Both the position numbers and the translations under genes were made by a program. The notes under the pieces were generated by a model. It made no database searches, was not told the DNA's origin, and saw nothing but the letters and a program-made list of their open reading frames with translations. Of a DNA stretch of 63,398 bases, positions 52,999 through 61,990 are shown piece after piece; within the stretch, counting starts at the first letter, position 1, and each line of letters begins with the position of its first letter. The DNA comes from DATLMR01 sp035634255. Lineage in GTDB: Bacteria; Acidobacteriota; Blastocatellia; UBA7656. The stretch lies in NCBI GenBank assembly GCA_035634255.1, contig DASQDI010000008.1:1-63398 (forward strand), given 5' to 3'.

Positions 52999-53862
52999 AT
53001 GATCCCAGCACAATTCGATTACGTCGTCGCTTCCACCCTCGACGAAGCGGTCTCGCTTCTGGCGCAGCACCCCGACGAGGCCAAGGTCCTCGCGGGGGGG
53101 CACAGCCTGATCCCCGCGATGAAGCTGCGCCTCGCCATGCCCCAAATTCTCGTCGACATCGGCCGCATCAAAGACCTCTCTTACATCCGGGAGGAAGGCG
53201 GCCAGATTCGCATCGGCGCGATGACGACTCATTACCAGCTACAATCCTCGGACCGCCTGCGCGAGATATGCCCCCTCCTGCCCGAGACCGCCGCGCAGAT
53301 CGGGGACGTCCAGGTGCGAAATAAAGGGACCATCGGGGGGAGCCTGGCGCACTCGGACCCGGCGGCCGACTGGCCCGCCGTGGCCCTCGCCCTGGACGCG
53401 GAGATCGTGGCCGTGAGCTCGAAAGGCGAGCGCTCGATCAAGGCTTCGGACTTCTTCGTCGACCTCCTCACCACCTCGCTTGAGCCCGGGGAGATTCTGC
53501 GCGAGATCAGGGTCTCCCCCGCCGAAGAGAAGACCGGGCATGCGTACGCGAAAGTGTTGCACCCGGCCTCGGGGTTCGCGGTCGTCGGGGTGGCGGTCAG
53601 CCTCACGCTTGACGGGGGCGGGGCCTGCCGGAACGCGCGCGTGGCGATCACGGGCGTCGGCTCCAAGGCGTACCGCGCGGAAGGGGTCGAGCAGGCGCTC
53701 ACGGGCCGCGCGCTCGACTCGGCGGCGATAGCCTCCGCGGCGGCCCATGCGACGGATGGCATCGACGCCAACGGCGACCTTTATGCCTCGGCCGATTACC
53801 GCCGCAACCTCGCCCGCATCCACACGGGCAGGGCTATCGAGGCGGCTCTCGCGAGGGCGTAG
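52999..53862 (+). CDS. coxM: Molybdenum hydroxylase medium FAD subunit (CoxM-like)
   Basis: FAD-binding subunit, 287 aa, with KVLAGGHSLIPAMKLRLA and the NKGTIGGSLAHSDPAAD FAD motif typical of CoxM/CutM. It carries electrons from the large subunit through FAD to an acceptor. Starts 12 bp after coxL with GAGGAG upstream. Confidence 0.92.
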   Translation: MIPAQFDYVVASTLDEAVSLLAQHPDEAKVLAGGHSLIPAMKLRLAMPQILVDIGRIKDLSYIREEGGQIRIGAMTTHYQLQSSDRLREICPLLPETAAQIGDVQVRNKGTIGGSLAHSDPAADWPAVALALDAEIVAVSSKGERSIKASDFFVDLLTTSLEPGEILREIRVSPAEEKTGHAYAKVLHPASGFAVVGVAVSLTLDGGGACRNARVAITGVGSKAYRAEGVEQALTGRALDSAAIASAAAHATDGIDANGDLYASADYRRNLARIHTGRAIEAALARA

Positions 53863-53916
53863 TGAGCGTCGGGGGCGAGCGGCCTCCCCACGTTCGCCGC
53901 CCGGCGGTCAGGGATT

Positions 53917-54447
53917 ATGAAGATAGAAGGCACACACGAGATTCGCGCGAACCGGGCGCGGGTTTACCAAGTTCTCACCGACCCCGAAGTCCTGAAGCGG
54001 TGCATACCCGGCTGCGAGCGGTTGGAGCAGACGGGCGAGAACGCCTATTCGGTCACTATGCGCGCGGGCGTCGGCTCGATCAAGGGGCTGTTCACGGGGA
54101 ACGTTAAGCTCGAAGATATGCGCCCGCCCGAGCACTTCCGAATGACGGTCGATGGGAAGGGGCAGCCCGGATTTTTGAAAGGGACGGGTGACATCGATCT
54201 GGAAGAGAAAGACGGCGCGACCGTCGCGAGTTACAAAGGCGACGTTCAGGTGGGGGGCACCATCGCGGGCGTCGGCCAGCGAATGATTCAGGGCGCGGCC
54301 AGAATGATGTCCACGCAGTTCTTTACGGCCATCGAAGCCGAGGCCCAGGCGCGGGTGGACGAGCCCCCTCCGAAACACGGCTTTTTTCGAACAGCCCTGA
54401 GGTGGTTCTCGGGGTGGCTAAGTCGCGCATTCAACCGCAAACCGTAA
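53917..54447 (+). CDS. coxG: CoxG-like SRPBCC protein
   Basis: A 176-aa protein of the carbon-monoxide-dehydrogenase subunit G family: MKIEGTHEIRANRARVYQVLTDPEVLKRCIPGCE, GLFTGNVKLEDMRPPEHF and KGTGDIDLEEKDGATVASYKGDVQVGGTIAGVGQRMI are diagnostic. The C-terminus has a hydrophobic FFRTALRWFSGWLSRAF segment that may help anchor the enzyme complex to the membrane. It follows coxM closely (54 bp). Confidence 0.9.
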   Translation: MKIEGTHEIRANRARVYQVLTDPEVLKRCIPGCERLEQTGENAYSVTMRAGVGSIKGLFTGNVKLEDMRPPEHFRMTVDGKGQPGFLKGTGDIDLEEKDGATVASYKGDVQVGGTIAGVGQRMIQGAARMMSTQFFTAIEAEAQARVDEPPPKHGFFRTALRWFSGWLSRAFNRKP

Positions 54448-54474
54448 ACCGTTCGGCCGCGGTCCCACTCCCCG

Positions 54475-54494
54475 GCGCCGCAAAGTTGCGGCGC
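54475..54494. terminator. Hairpin between coxG and ispG
   Basis: GCGCCGCA/TGCGGCGC with an AAGT loop, at the end of the Cox-like operon. No T-tract follows, so termination may be weak. Confidence 0.4.
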
Positions 54495-54550
54495 GCTCCC
54501 TTAAATCGCTACAATCCCACTTTGAGCCTTGAATCCTAAAGGAGACGTGT

Positions 54551-55792
54551 TTGGCGAATATAAATCGAAGGCACTCGGTCGCCGTCAATGTCGGAGGGGT
54601 GCGGGTCGGGGGCTGTAATCCCATCGTCGTTCAGTCGATGACGAATACGGACACGGTAGATGTGGATTCGACCGCCGAGCAGGTCGAGCAGCTCGCCCGC
54701 GCCGGGTCGGAGCTTGTGCGCATCACGGTCAATACCCGGCAGGCCGCGGCGGCCGTGCCGCACATCGTAGAGAAGCTAGGCGAGCGCGGCGTCACCGTCC
54801 CGATTGTCGGGGACTTCCATTATAACGGGCACATCCTCCTGAAGGAGTACAGGGATTGCGCCCGCGCGCTCGCGAAGTACCGCATCAATCCGGGCAACGT
54901 AGGCCCCGGCCAGCACCACGACAGGAATTTTCAGTCGATGATCGAGGCCGCCATCGAGCATGAGAAGCCCGTGCGGATCGGCGTCAACTGGGGCTCGCTC
55001 GATCAGGGGTTGCTCACCCGATTGATGGACGAGAACGCCTCGCGGCCGGCCCCCAGAGACGCGACCGAAGTGATGCACGAGGCCATAGTGCTCAGCGCGC
55101 TCGAATCGGCGGAGCTGGCCGAAAAGTGCGGCCTGCCTCACGACCGGATAATCCTCAGCGCGAAGGTCTCGGGGGTTCAGGACTTGATCTCGATCTACCG
55201 TGACCTCGCGCGGCGGTGTGACTACCCTCTGCATTTAGGATTGACCGAGGCGGGGATGGGCAGCAAAGGCATAGTCGCTTCGACCGCCGCGCTCGCGGTC
55301 GCTTTGCAGGAGGGGATCGGCGACACGATTCGTGTCTCGCTCACGCCGAGGCCGGGAGGCGACCGGACCGAGGAGGTGATCGTCGCGCAGCAGATTCTTC
55401 AGACTATGGGAATCCGCAGCTTCTCCCCGCTCGTGACCGCCTGCCCCGGCTGCGGGCGCACGACCAGCACCCTCTTTCAGGAGATGGCCGAAGACATTCA
55501 GAACTACATCCGCGAGCAGATGCCCGCGTGGAGGGAGAGTTACGTGGGCGTCGAAGAGTTGAAGGTCGCCGTGATGGGGTGCATCGTGAACGGGCCGGGC
55601 GAGTCCAAGCACGCCAACCTCGGGATCTCGCTTCCGGGCACGGGGGAAGACCCTCGCGCGCCCGTTTACGTGGACGGCCGCATGCTGGTCACGCTTCAGG
55701 GCGCGTCAATCGTCCCCGACTTCATCCGCATACTGGACGAGTACATCGAGTCGCATTACGCGGCGAACGACGGCGCGGCCTTCGCGGTCTGA
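54551..55792 (+). CDS. ispG: 4-hydroxy-3-methylbut-2-enyl diphosphate synthase
   Basis: MEP-pathway enzyme making HMBPP for isoprenoids, using a [4Fe-4S] cluster, 413 aa, cytoplasmic. VQSMTNTDTVDVDSTAEQVEQLARAGSELVRITVN, ADFHYNG-like GDFHYNG, INPGNVG, then CPGCGR and the MGCIVNGPGESKHANLGIS cluster and active-site segments are all present. The start is TTG at 54551 with AAAGGAG a few bases upstream. It has normal family length. It is alone between the Cox-like operon and an opposing hydrolase. Confidence 0.95.
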   Translation: MANINRRHSVAVNVGGVRVGGCNPIVVQSMTNTDTVDVDSTAEQVEQLARAGSELVRITVNTRQAAAAVPHIVEKLGERGVTVPIVGDFHYNGHILLKEYRDCARALAKYRINPGNVGPGQHHDRNFQSMIEAAIEHEKPVRIGVNWGSLDQGLLTRLMDENASRPAPRDATEVMHEAIVLSALESAELAEKCGLPHDRIILSAKVSGVQDLISIYRDLARRCDYPLHLGLTEAGMGSKGIVASTAALAVALQEGIGDTIRVSLTPRPGGDRTEEVIVAQQILQTMGIRSFSPLVTACPGCGRTTSTLFQEMAEDIQNYIREQMPAWRESYVGVEELKVAVMGCIVNGPGESKHANLGISLPGTGEDPRAPVYVDGRMLVTLQGASIVPDFIRILDEYIESHYAANDGAAFAV

Positions 55793-55811
55793 GACTCGTG
55801 AGGCCGCCTTT

Positions 55812-56681
55812 CTAATTCTTGAGCAGCCCGTTTTTGGCCAGAAAAGCCTGCAACGTGCGGTTGAACTCCTGCGGCTTCTCCATCATCAGGAAGTGGCTCA
55901 CCCCTTCCCACATGTGGAACTCAAGGTTCGGCGCGAGCGACCGAAGGAACTGCTCCGTGTCGGGCTGCCAGAACGGAGATTTCGCGAGGACCGCGAGGAC
56001 CGGGACCTTGATCGGGTCTCTTTCATAAATCTTATCGTCCGCCATCCCCATCATCGCGCTTACGGCGACGTAATCGGGAGTCGCGAGCATCGACGAGCGA
56101 ATCTCCTCCTTAATCTTTTCGTCCTTGATCGGCATCAGTATGCCGTTGACCATCTGCGAAGCGACGGCCTTATAGTTTGCCCGGAGGCTCGCGGCGAACG
56201 CCTCCGCCTGCGCTTTCGGGACGAAGGGGCGAAGGCCGCCGTCGACGATGACGAGGCCCGAAGTACGCTCGGGGTAAAGGCGGTAGAACTGCCGCACGAC
56301 GGGAGTCCCCATGCTGTGGCCGACGAGGACGGCGCGCTTGATCTTTGCGTCTCGCATCACGGCCTCTATCGAGCGCGCGAAATAACTCATCGTGTAATCG
56401 GTGGACGGTTTTTCGCTCCGCCCGTGCCCCGGCAGGTCGACGGCCACCACGCGCATTCCGGGGAAGGCCATAGATTGACCGCGCCAGAAGTCGGCGTTGC
56501 ACGTCCAGCCGTGAACGAAGATCAGAGCTTCTTCGCCTTTGCCGGTCGTCTGGTAATGAACTTTCGTGCCATTGAAATCCGCGAAACGGCTTTCAAGCCC
56601 CGCGCTTTTCGCCGCGCCCGCGACGAGCAGCACGAAGAACAAAGCCCCAATAACTGTGCGCGTGTATGCTTCCAATTTCAT
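55812..56681 (-). CDS. Secreted alpha/beta hydrolase
   Basis: An exported hydrolase, 289 aa. I use the ATG at 56679-56681 because AGGAG lies just upstream and a signal peptide follows (GALFFVLLVAGAAKSAG); the frame's upstream part is not native. The alpha/beta fold shows FVHGWTCNADFW, VDLPGHGRSEKP, nucleophile GHSMGTP (about residue 120) and the C-terminal His in WEGVSHFLMMEKP. The substrate is unknown. It faces ispG convergently. Confidence 0.85.
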   Translation of the reverse strand: MKLEAYTRTVIGALFFVLLVAGAAKSAGLESRFADFNGTKVHYQTTGKGEEALIFVHGWTCNADFWRGQSMAFPGMRVVAVDLPGHGRSEKPSTDYTMSYFARSIEAVMRDAKIKRAVLVGHSMGTPVVRQFYRLYPERTSGLVIVDGGLRPFVPKAQAEAFAASLRANYKAVASQMVNGILMPIKDEKIKEEIRSSMLATPDYVAVSAMMGMADDKIYERDPIKVPVLAVLAKSPFWQPDTEQFLRSLAPNLEFHMWEGVSHFLMMEKPQEFNRTLQAFLAKNGLLKN

Positions 56682-56769
56682 GGTCTTCTCCTGAAAGATC
56701 AGTCTGAGATTAATGATTAGACTTCCGGAACACCGCTTAGTCAAGTTTACGGGAACAATCCGGGGGCTC

Positions 56770-57654
56770 ATGGTTTCTAACACAGCCATGCTCCAAATCA
56801 GAAGCTTGAAGAAGACCTACTCGGGCGGGGTCCAGGCGCTCAAAGCGATCAATCTGGACCTGCCCAAAGGGATGTTCGGCCTGCTCGGGCCGAACGGCGC
56901 GGGCAAGACTACTTTGATGAAGATACTCGCGACCCTGCTCGAGCCGGACGCGGGCGAGGTCGAGTTCAACGGGATCGACCTGCTGGCCAGAAGGCATGAG
57001 GCGCGCAGGATGCTCGGGTACCTGCCGCAGGAGTTCGGCCTTTACCCCAGCCTCACGGCCGAGCAGACCCTCAATTACTTCGCGAGGCTCAAGGGGGTGG
57101 CCGACGCGCGCGCGCGAAGGGAATTGATCGACGCCCTCATCGAGAGGGTCAACCTCTCGTCGGCGCGCGGGCAGCCCGTCGGAGAATTTTCCGGCGGCAT
57201 GCGGCAGCGCCTCGGGGTGGCCCAGGCGCTCATCGGCCAGCCCAAGCTGATCATCGTCGACGAGCCGACCGCCGGCCTCGACCCCGAAGAGAGGGCGCGC
57301 TTTCACAACCTGCTTTCGGAGATCGTCGGCGAAGAGACGGTCGTCATCCTCTCGACTCACATCGTCTCCGACGTGTCGAACCTCTGCGGCCGCATGGCGA
57401 TCATCCGCCGGGGCGAGATCATTTCCGCCTGCACCCCGCAGGACGCGGTCGGAAGTATCGCGGACTCGATCTGGGAAGCCACCGTCCCGCGCGAAGAAGC
57501 TACGGCCCTGCGGTCGCGCCTGAAAGTCATCTCCTCGCATGCGTTCGAGGGACGGGTGCGGGTCAAAGCCCTGTCGAAGGACGGGCGGCCGGCCGAAGGC
57601 TTCTCGCTCGCGCAGCCGACCCTCGAAGATTATTACTTCAGCCTCGTCAGCTAA
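56770..57654 (+). CDS. ABC transporter ATP-binding protein
   Basis: A 294-aa cytoplasmic ATPase. Walker A GPNGAGKTT, Q-loop PQEFGLYP, signature FSGGMRQRL, Walker B LIIVDEPTAGLDPEE and the H-loop STHIV are complete. The start is the ATG at 56770 (GGGGG upstream); ATG 56788 is an alternative. It is followed 19 bp later by a large ABC-2 permease, so they form one exporter. The family includes multidrug, lipid and peptide exporters; the cargo cannot be told. Confidence 0.92.
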   Translation: MVSNTAMLQIRSLKKTYSGGVQALKAINLDLPKGMFGLLGPNGAGKTTLMKILATLLEPDAGEVEFNGIDLLARRHEARRMLGYLPQEFGLYPSLTAEQTLNYFARLKGVADARARRELIDALIERVNLSSARGQPVGEFSGGMRQRLGVAQALIGQPKLIIVDEPTAGLDPEERARFHNLLSEIVGEETVVILSTHIVSDVSNLCGRMAIIRRGEIISACTPQDAVGSIADSIWEATVPREEATALRSRLKVISSHAFEGRVRVKALSKDGRPAEGFSLAQPTLEDYYFSLVS

Positions 57655-57673
57655 CCGGGGAGTGTGGACAGAG

Positions 57674-59515
57674 ATGTATAACATCGCTCGCACGCCGTTC
57701 GCCGCGGTCTTTCAGGCCGAAGTACTGATCAACATGAAGCGAGTCGCCCCTTACGCGATGATGCTTCTCTTCAGCGGCAACGCGCTGCTCTGGTGGGGGG
57801 CCGGGCCCGCCGAGTACAGGGGCTGGGCGACCAACAGCGAACACTTCATCATCGCGATGACGCGGGTCTTTTCCTTCATGACGGTCCCCCTCTTCACCGC
57901 TTTGATAATGGGGGAGCCGGTCATCAGGGATTTCAAAGTAGGCATCGACCCGCTCGTCTTTTCAAAGCCCGTCAGCCGCGCCGAGTACCTTCTGGGGAAA
58001 TTCTTCGGCAACTTCTTTGTGCTCGTCTGCTGCCAGGCCTGCTTCTCCATCACCTTCTTCGTGCTTCAGGGCGTGAGCGTCCCCGGCATGCTCGTGGTCG
58101 AGCCGCGCGTGCTCCCTTACTTCAAACACTTCTTCACCTTCGTGGTCGTGTCGCACCTCCTCCTCGCGGCCATCTACTTCGCGGTCGGGACGCTCACCCG
58201 CAACGTCAAGATCGTTTATGCGCTGGGGCTCGCCTTCTACCCGGTCTTCATCACGTATCAGGCGGCGGTCCTGAAACGGATGACGGGCTCGGTCTGGCGA
58301 ACCATCCTCGACCCCCTCGCGTTCAATTGGATCGACGAATTATCGCGGGGCCGCAGCGCCGAGTGGCTTAATCAAGCCACGTTCGGCTACACCGCGGATT
58401 TGATAGTGAATCGATTGCTGGTGATCCTGCTTTCGGCGGCCTGTTTCGCCATCGTTTATTTTCGCTTCTCAAGGGTCGAGCGGTCCGGCAACCGCGAAGC
58501 CGGGGGGCCGTCTTCGATCTTCAACCTCGCGCCCCCTTCGGAAAGGCTCTATCAGGAGACGGGAGACTCGGGGCTCGGGAGGTACGCCGAGGACGAGCGG
58601 CCCGCCGCGAGTGCGGCCGCGAGTGTCGTCATCCCGGCGGTCGATACTTCGGGGCGGGGGATTCGCGAAAACTTCGGGCAGTTCCTCGCGGCCCTCGAGG
58701 TCGAGCTTCGCCTGCTGCGCGCGGAGCACAGCCTCGTCGTGGTCATACCCATCGTGCTGCTCATGTGCGGGATCGAAGTGGGCTACTTCAACGGCGGCTC
58801 GGGCCCTCCATATTCCGCCGAGTACGCCGGCGTTGCCGCGCAGGTCTCTCTGCTCTTTATATTGGGCATAGCCGTATTTTACACGGGCGAGGCCATGCAC
58901 CGGGACCGCGAGCTGAGGGTCGAGCCCTTGCTGTGGAGCGCGCCGACTCGCAACTTCGTCCTGCTGCTTTCGAAGTTCTCGGCGGTCTTTCTAATACTGA
59001 TTTCGTTGATCATTCTCCTGTTGATAATGTCGGTAGCGGCTCAGGCGTACAAAGGCCACGGGCCGGTCGATCTTCTGCCTCACCTCGCGATTCATTCGCT
59101 GATCTCGGTCCCGAATGCGGTCTTTATAATAGGCGCTTCCGTCGCGTTGAACGTCCTGCTGCGCGATAAATACCTCGTGTACGCCGTGAGCATCGCGACC
59201 TGCGGGGGGATGCTCTACCTCTTCAAGCAGGGTTATAACAACTGGCTCTACAACCCCGTGCTCTTCCAGCTGTGGAGCTGGCCCGACCTGTCGGGCGGGG
59301 GGGGCAATCAGACCCGGATACTCGCGCACAGGGTATACGTCCTTGCTCTGACGGCCCTCTGCCTCGCGCTCGCGCACCTCTTCTTCGGGCGTAGATCATC
59401 CGGAGGTATTTATGATGATGGGAGTCTGAGCGGCAGAAGCCTCGCCGCGTTAATAATCATAATTTCGGCGGCGGTAGCGGGCGCGGCGGGCATGATTTTG
59501 ATCCGGGCGAGCTGA
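57674..59515 (+). CDS. Fused ABC-2-type permease with two membrane halves
   Basis: A 613-aa membrane protein. The ATG at 57674 starts MYNIARTPFAAVFQAEVL. Two groups of transmembrane helices (about 25-275 and 385-610) are separated by a charged, disordered stretch (about 280-370, with LYQETGDSGLGRYAEDERPAASAAAS). The N-terminal half carries MGEPVIRDFKVGIDPLVFSKPVSRAEYLLGKF, as in ABC-2 exporter subunits. Both halves resemble one ABC-2 permease, so a single gene may supply a complete transmembrane pair for the ATPase just upstream. Cargo unknown. Confidence 0.82.
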   Translation: MYNIARTPFAAVFQAEVLINMKRVAPYAMMLLFSGNALLWWGAGPAEYRGWATNSEHFIIAMTRVFSFMTVPLFTALIMGEPVIRDFKVGIDPLVFSKPVSRAEYLLGKFFGNFFVLVCCQACFSITFFVLQGVSVPGMLVVEPRVLPYFKHFFTFVVVSHLLLAAIYFAVGTLTRNVKIVYALGLAFYPVFITYQAAVLKRMTGSVWRTILDPLAFNWIDELSRGRSAEWLNQATFGYTADLIVNRLLVILLSAACFAIVYFRFSRVERSGNREAGGPSSIFNLAPPSERLYQETGDSGLGRYAEDERPAASAAASVVIPAVDTSGRGIRENFGQFLAALEVELRLLRAEHSLVVVIPIVLLMCGIEVGYFNGGSGPPYSAEYAGVAAQVSLLFILGIAVFYTGEAMHRDRELRVEPLLWSAPTRNFVLLLSKFSAVFLILISLIILLLIMSVAAQAYKGHGPVDLLPHLAIHSLISVPNAVFIIGASVALNVLLRDKYLVYAVSIATCGGMLYLFKQGYNNWLYNPVLFQLWSWPDLSGGGGNQTRILAHRVYVLALTALCLALAHLFFGRRSSGGIYDDGSLSGRSLAALIIIISAAVAGAAGMILIRAS

Positions 59516-59557
59516 CCTCCGGTAAGAAAAGTGATCCCATTGATGCAGGAGATTTAG

Positions 59558-59991
59558 GACAATTTTAATGTCGGGCTGGCGATAGCCATGCAGCAGGATG
59601 GCAAGCTTGTGATGGGAGGATCCACCGCCAACATTTTCATCTTGGGCGGTAAGGCGGGAGTGAATTTCGCTCTCGCCCGGTACGACGACACCCCGCCTTC
59701 GACACCTGCATCGAAGATGACAGTAATGGCAATATGCTGCGGATCGATTCCGCGACGGGGAATTATTTATTCACTTCCTGCGAGGCGGGTTTCAGCCTGT
59801 ACGGAACGGTTGTTATTAAGATTAAAGCCTGCAAAACCGTACTGAATCACACGGCCTCCAACCGCAACATTTCGGTGAAGATCAAATCGTGTAAGTGCAA
59901 AGCCACGGCTTCTATAAACGAAATGTCTTCGGTGAGGAATTTCTCGTTGTCCGACGGCAGGACCGATGATAGCGTGTGCGTCTGCCAGTGA
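59558..59991 (+). pseudogene. Decayed delta-60 repeat protein with the same C-terminal Cys domain as the CSLREA protein
   Basis: A remnant. An in-frame TAG at 59555 precedes DNFNVGLAIAMQQDGKLVMGGS, which matches a delta-60 beta-propeller repeat. The frame then shifts by one base near 59697, where FDTCIEDDSNGNMLRIDSATGNYLFTSC continues to a C-terminal CVCQ. The second part closely matches the C-terminal module of the protein at 34457-35872 (CIQD-SNG-L-DS-TGDY-F-C). The upstream repeats are gone. GC content is lower than in the surrounding genes. Rated as a broken gene. Confidence 0.7.
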
Positions 59992-60097
59992 TTGCGCGTC
60001 CCGCGGCTACTGAAAAATGTCGGGCGAATCCTTCAAACTATTTTTGGAGGCTCGGTATAATGACTCTCCTTACAGTTTCCCGAGGCAATCAGGAGTA

Positions 60098-61987
60098 CTA
60101 TTTCTTGAGTTGATTTTTTGTCCAGAAGAAGTACGCATTCAAATACGAGATCGCTCGGCCGACCCATGCTTTCTTACGTGTAAAATAATATTTGTTCAAC
60201 ACACTCAGGCCCCCCCAGTAACCGGCCTGTTTGAAATTAGCCGTAGTAAAGAGCGCGCAGTACGAATCAACTACTATCATCTTGGCATGGAAAGTCCAGT
60301 CATCTTTACCCTCTTTACCGGCGGTGTATATTTCTACTCTTTTCTCCGCATCCGAAGGGTTGTGAAGAAATTTGTTTGAGTACACCGAGACTTCTTCCGG
60401 GCCGACTATTCTGACAAAATGTTCCGCAAGCCTGCTTAATCCTAATACCTCTTCCTGCTCCTCTTTGTCTGGTTCCAGGATTGCCCACCTGGGGTCTACT
60501 AAAAATTTCAGCTTGATGTCGGGCTTTGCCATAATCTCATTCAATTTTTCGAGTATGAGGTCTTTTTCTCTGTCAAAAATAGACATGGCCGAGATCGTGA
60601 TACTGGATTTTGCGGAGCCAAGCATCGCCCTGATAAAAAACGCCAAATCACTTCCGACGTGATGACGGTTCCCTTCATACGGGCCATAGCTTTCAATACC
60701 TTCCTCCTTCGGAAAGGTATAAAGAGCGAGCGTGTCTTCTGAAATGAAGTAATAGTCAAACCCCTTCATCTTATTCCATACTCTACTCTTTTCTTTGCTT
60801 TTTCTCTCGCTTAGAATCCTTCCCAGCACACCGGCGACCTTTTGACGGGCATCCTCGGTCCCTGTGAACTCCCTGTATTTCAGACAATCCGAATTACTTC
60901 CTATGAATTTTTCTTCAAAATCAAGCAGCCATCCAGCGCCCGCATTAATGATTCCTTCCCGCCCGACTTTTTTGAGAAGGTATTGAATGTACTTTGCCAG
61001 TCCCAGCAGTTCTGCGAAGGTCGCGTTCGGACAACTATCCGCAATAATAAACTCCGCATTCTTGTGCAGCCCATAAAACGTCCAATTAGGCGAGCCCCAG
61101 ATCACCGTATTGCGGCTTTCCCCCATTACTATTATCGATTTTACGTGCAGGTACGTCTGGTCGTCTGGCAGATTGCCTCTCTTATCTTTCCCTTCTTCCC
61201 GCACTGGGCCTATCGTGTTGTCAGGCCGAATCAGTGCCAGATTGCCCTTATACATCTTTATATAGGACCCCAAGTCCATTCCAGGATGCTCCCTGTCACG
61301 GTTTGCCTTCTCGCTGCGATAGATCGCCCTCGCGCTCAGAAAAAAGAATGCGTTCTCATTGACAAGGCCCTCTTTAAATATGCTCCAGTTACCCAGTTGA
61401 TCGATTACAACGAAGAGGTTCTTAATCACGTTACCCACACCGCAGCGGGAGAACAGATCTGTCGCTGAAAATTCTCCTTTGCAGAGGCGGCCATTATTTA
61501 TATACAGTTGATCGAAGTCTGCTTCTTCACCCTTAAACATGTCCGTAGACGTGAGAAATAAAACCTTCGGCGGCCCATTTTCCAGAATATACTTTTTTGC
61601 TCCTTCACTCGAAATCATTCCCTGTACCGGCAGGTTTGATTCTTCCTCTTCAACCCTGGGCTCTTTGATCTGACATACTTCTTCCAGTTTTGTGGAGTTG
61701 ATCGGCCCTGTTTCAGCCGCCTTCCGCTTTTTGTGCTGGTATTCGATGGCCTCTAGCTTGTGTGTCAGATCAGTTGCAGGCGGCTCTCCGGTCAGGGGGT
61801 GCTCGCAAGATGCACATAAGGTGAGCAGGGCGAGGCAACTGTAACAGTGAGCATACGATTTTCCGCATCCGGAGTTAGAGCAATATCGTGTCAAACAAAT
61901 GGCTGAAGCCGTACATGATGAACATCGCTCGGTGTTGATGTCTTGTGACCGTTCCATAGGTATCACACGGCGAATACTCCGCGGCAC
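60098..61987 (-). CDS. PLD-like protein with N-terminal Cys-rich domain
   Basis: A 629-aa protein of the phospholipase D superfamily without a signal peptide. The N-terminus has nine Cys (22, 25, 31, 36, 41, 48, 51, 58, 61), paired as in zinc ribbons. Then come two PLD halves: His281-x-Lys in YLHVKSIIVMG, where the usual Asp is replaced by Met, and His567-x-Lys-x4-Asp in FHAKMIVVDSY, which is complete. PLD enzymes hydrolyse phospholipids or nucleic acids; neither is proved here. The start is GTG at 61987 (ATG 61957 is also possible). The gene begins 3 bp after the small-protein gene at 61991, so they are co-transcribed. Codon usage and lower GC suggest horizontal transfer. Confidence 0.75.
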   Translation of the reverse strand: MPRSIRRVIPMERSQDINTERCSSCTASAICLTRYCSNSGCGKSYAHCYSCLALLTLCASCEHPLTGEPPATDLTHKLEAIEYQHKKRKAAETGPINSTKLEEVCQIKEPRVEEEESNLPVQGMISSEGAKKYILENGPPKVLFLTSTDMFKGEEADFDQLYINNGRLCKGEFSATDLFSRCGVGNVIKNLFVVIDQLGNWSIFKEGLVNENAFFFLSARAIYRSEKANRDREHPGMDLGSYIKMYKGNLALIRPDNTIGPVREEGKDKRGNLPDDQTYLHVKSIIVMGESRNTVIWGSPNWTFYGLHKNAEFIIADSCPNATFAELLGLAKYIQYLLKKVGREGIINAGAGWLLDFEEKFIGSNSDCLKYREFTGTEDARQKVAGVLGRILSERKSKEKSRVWNKMKGFDYYFISEDTLALYTFPKEEGIESYGPYEGNRHHVGSDLAFFIRAMLGSAKSSITISAMSIFDREKDLILEKLNEIMAKPDIKLKFLVDPRWAILEPDKEEQEEVLGLSRLAEHFVRIVGPEEVSVYSNKFLHNPSDAEKRVEIYTAGKEGKDDWTFHAKMIVVDSYCALFTTANFKQAGYWGGLSVLNKYYFTRKKAWVGRAISYLNAYFFWTKNQLKK

Positions 61988-61990
61988 GTA

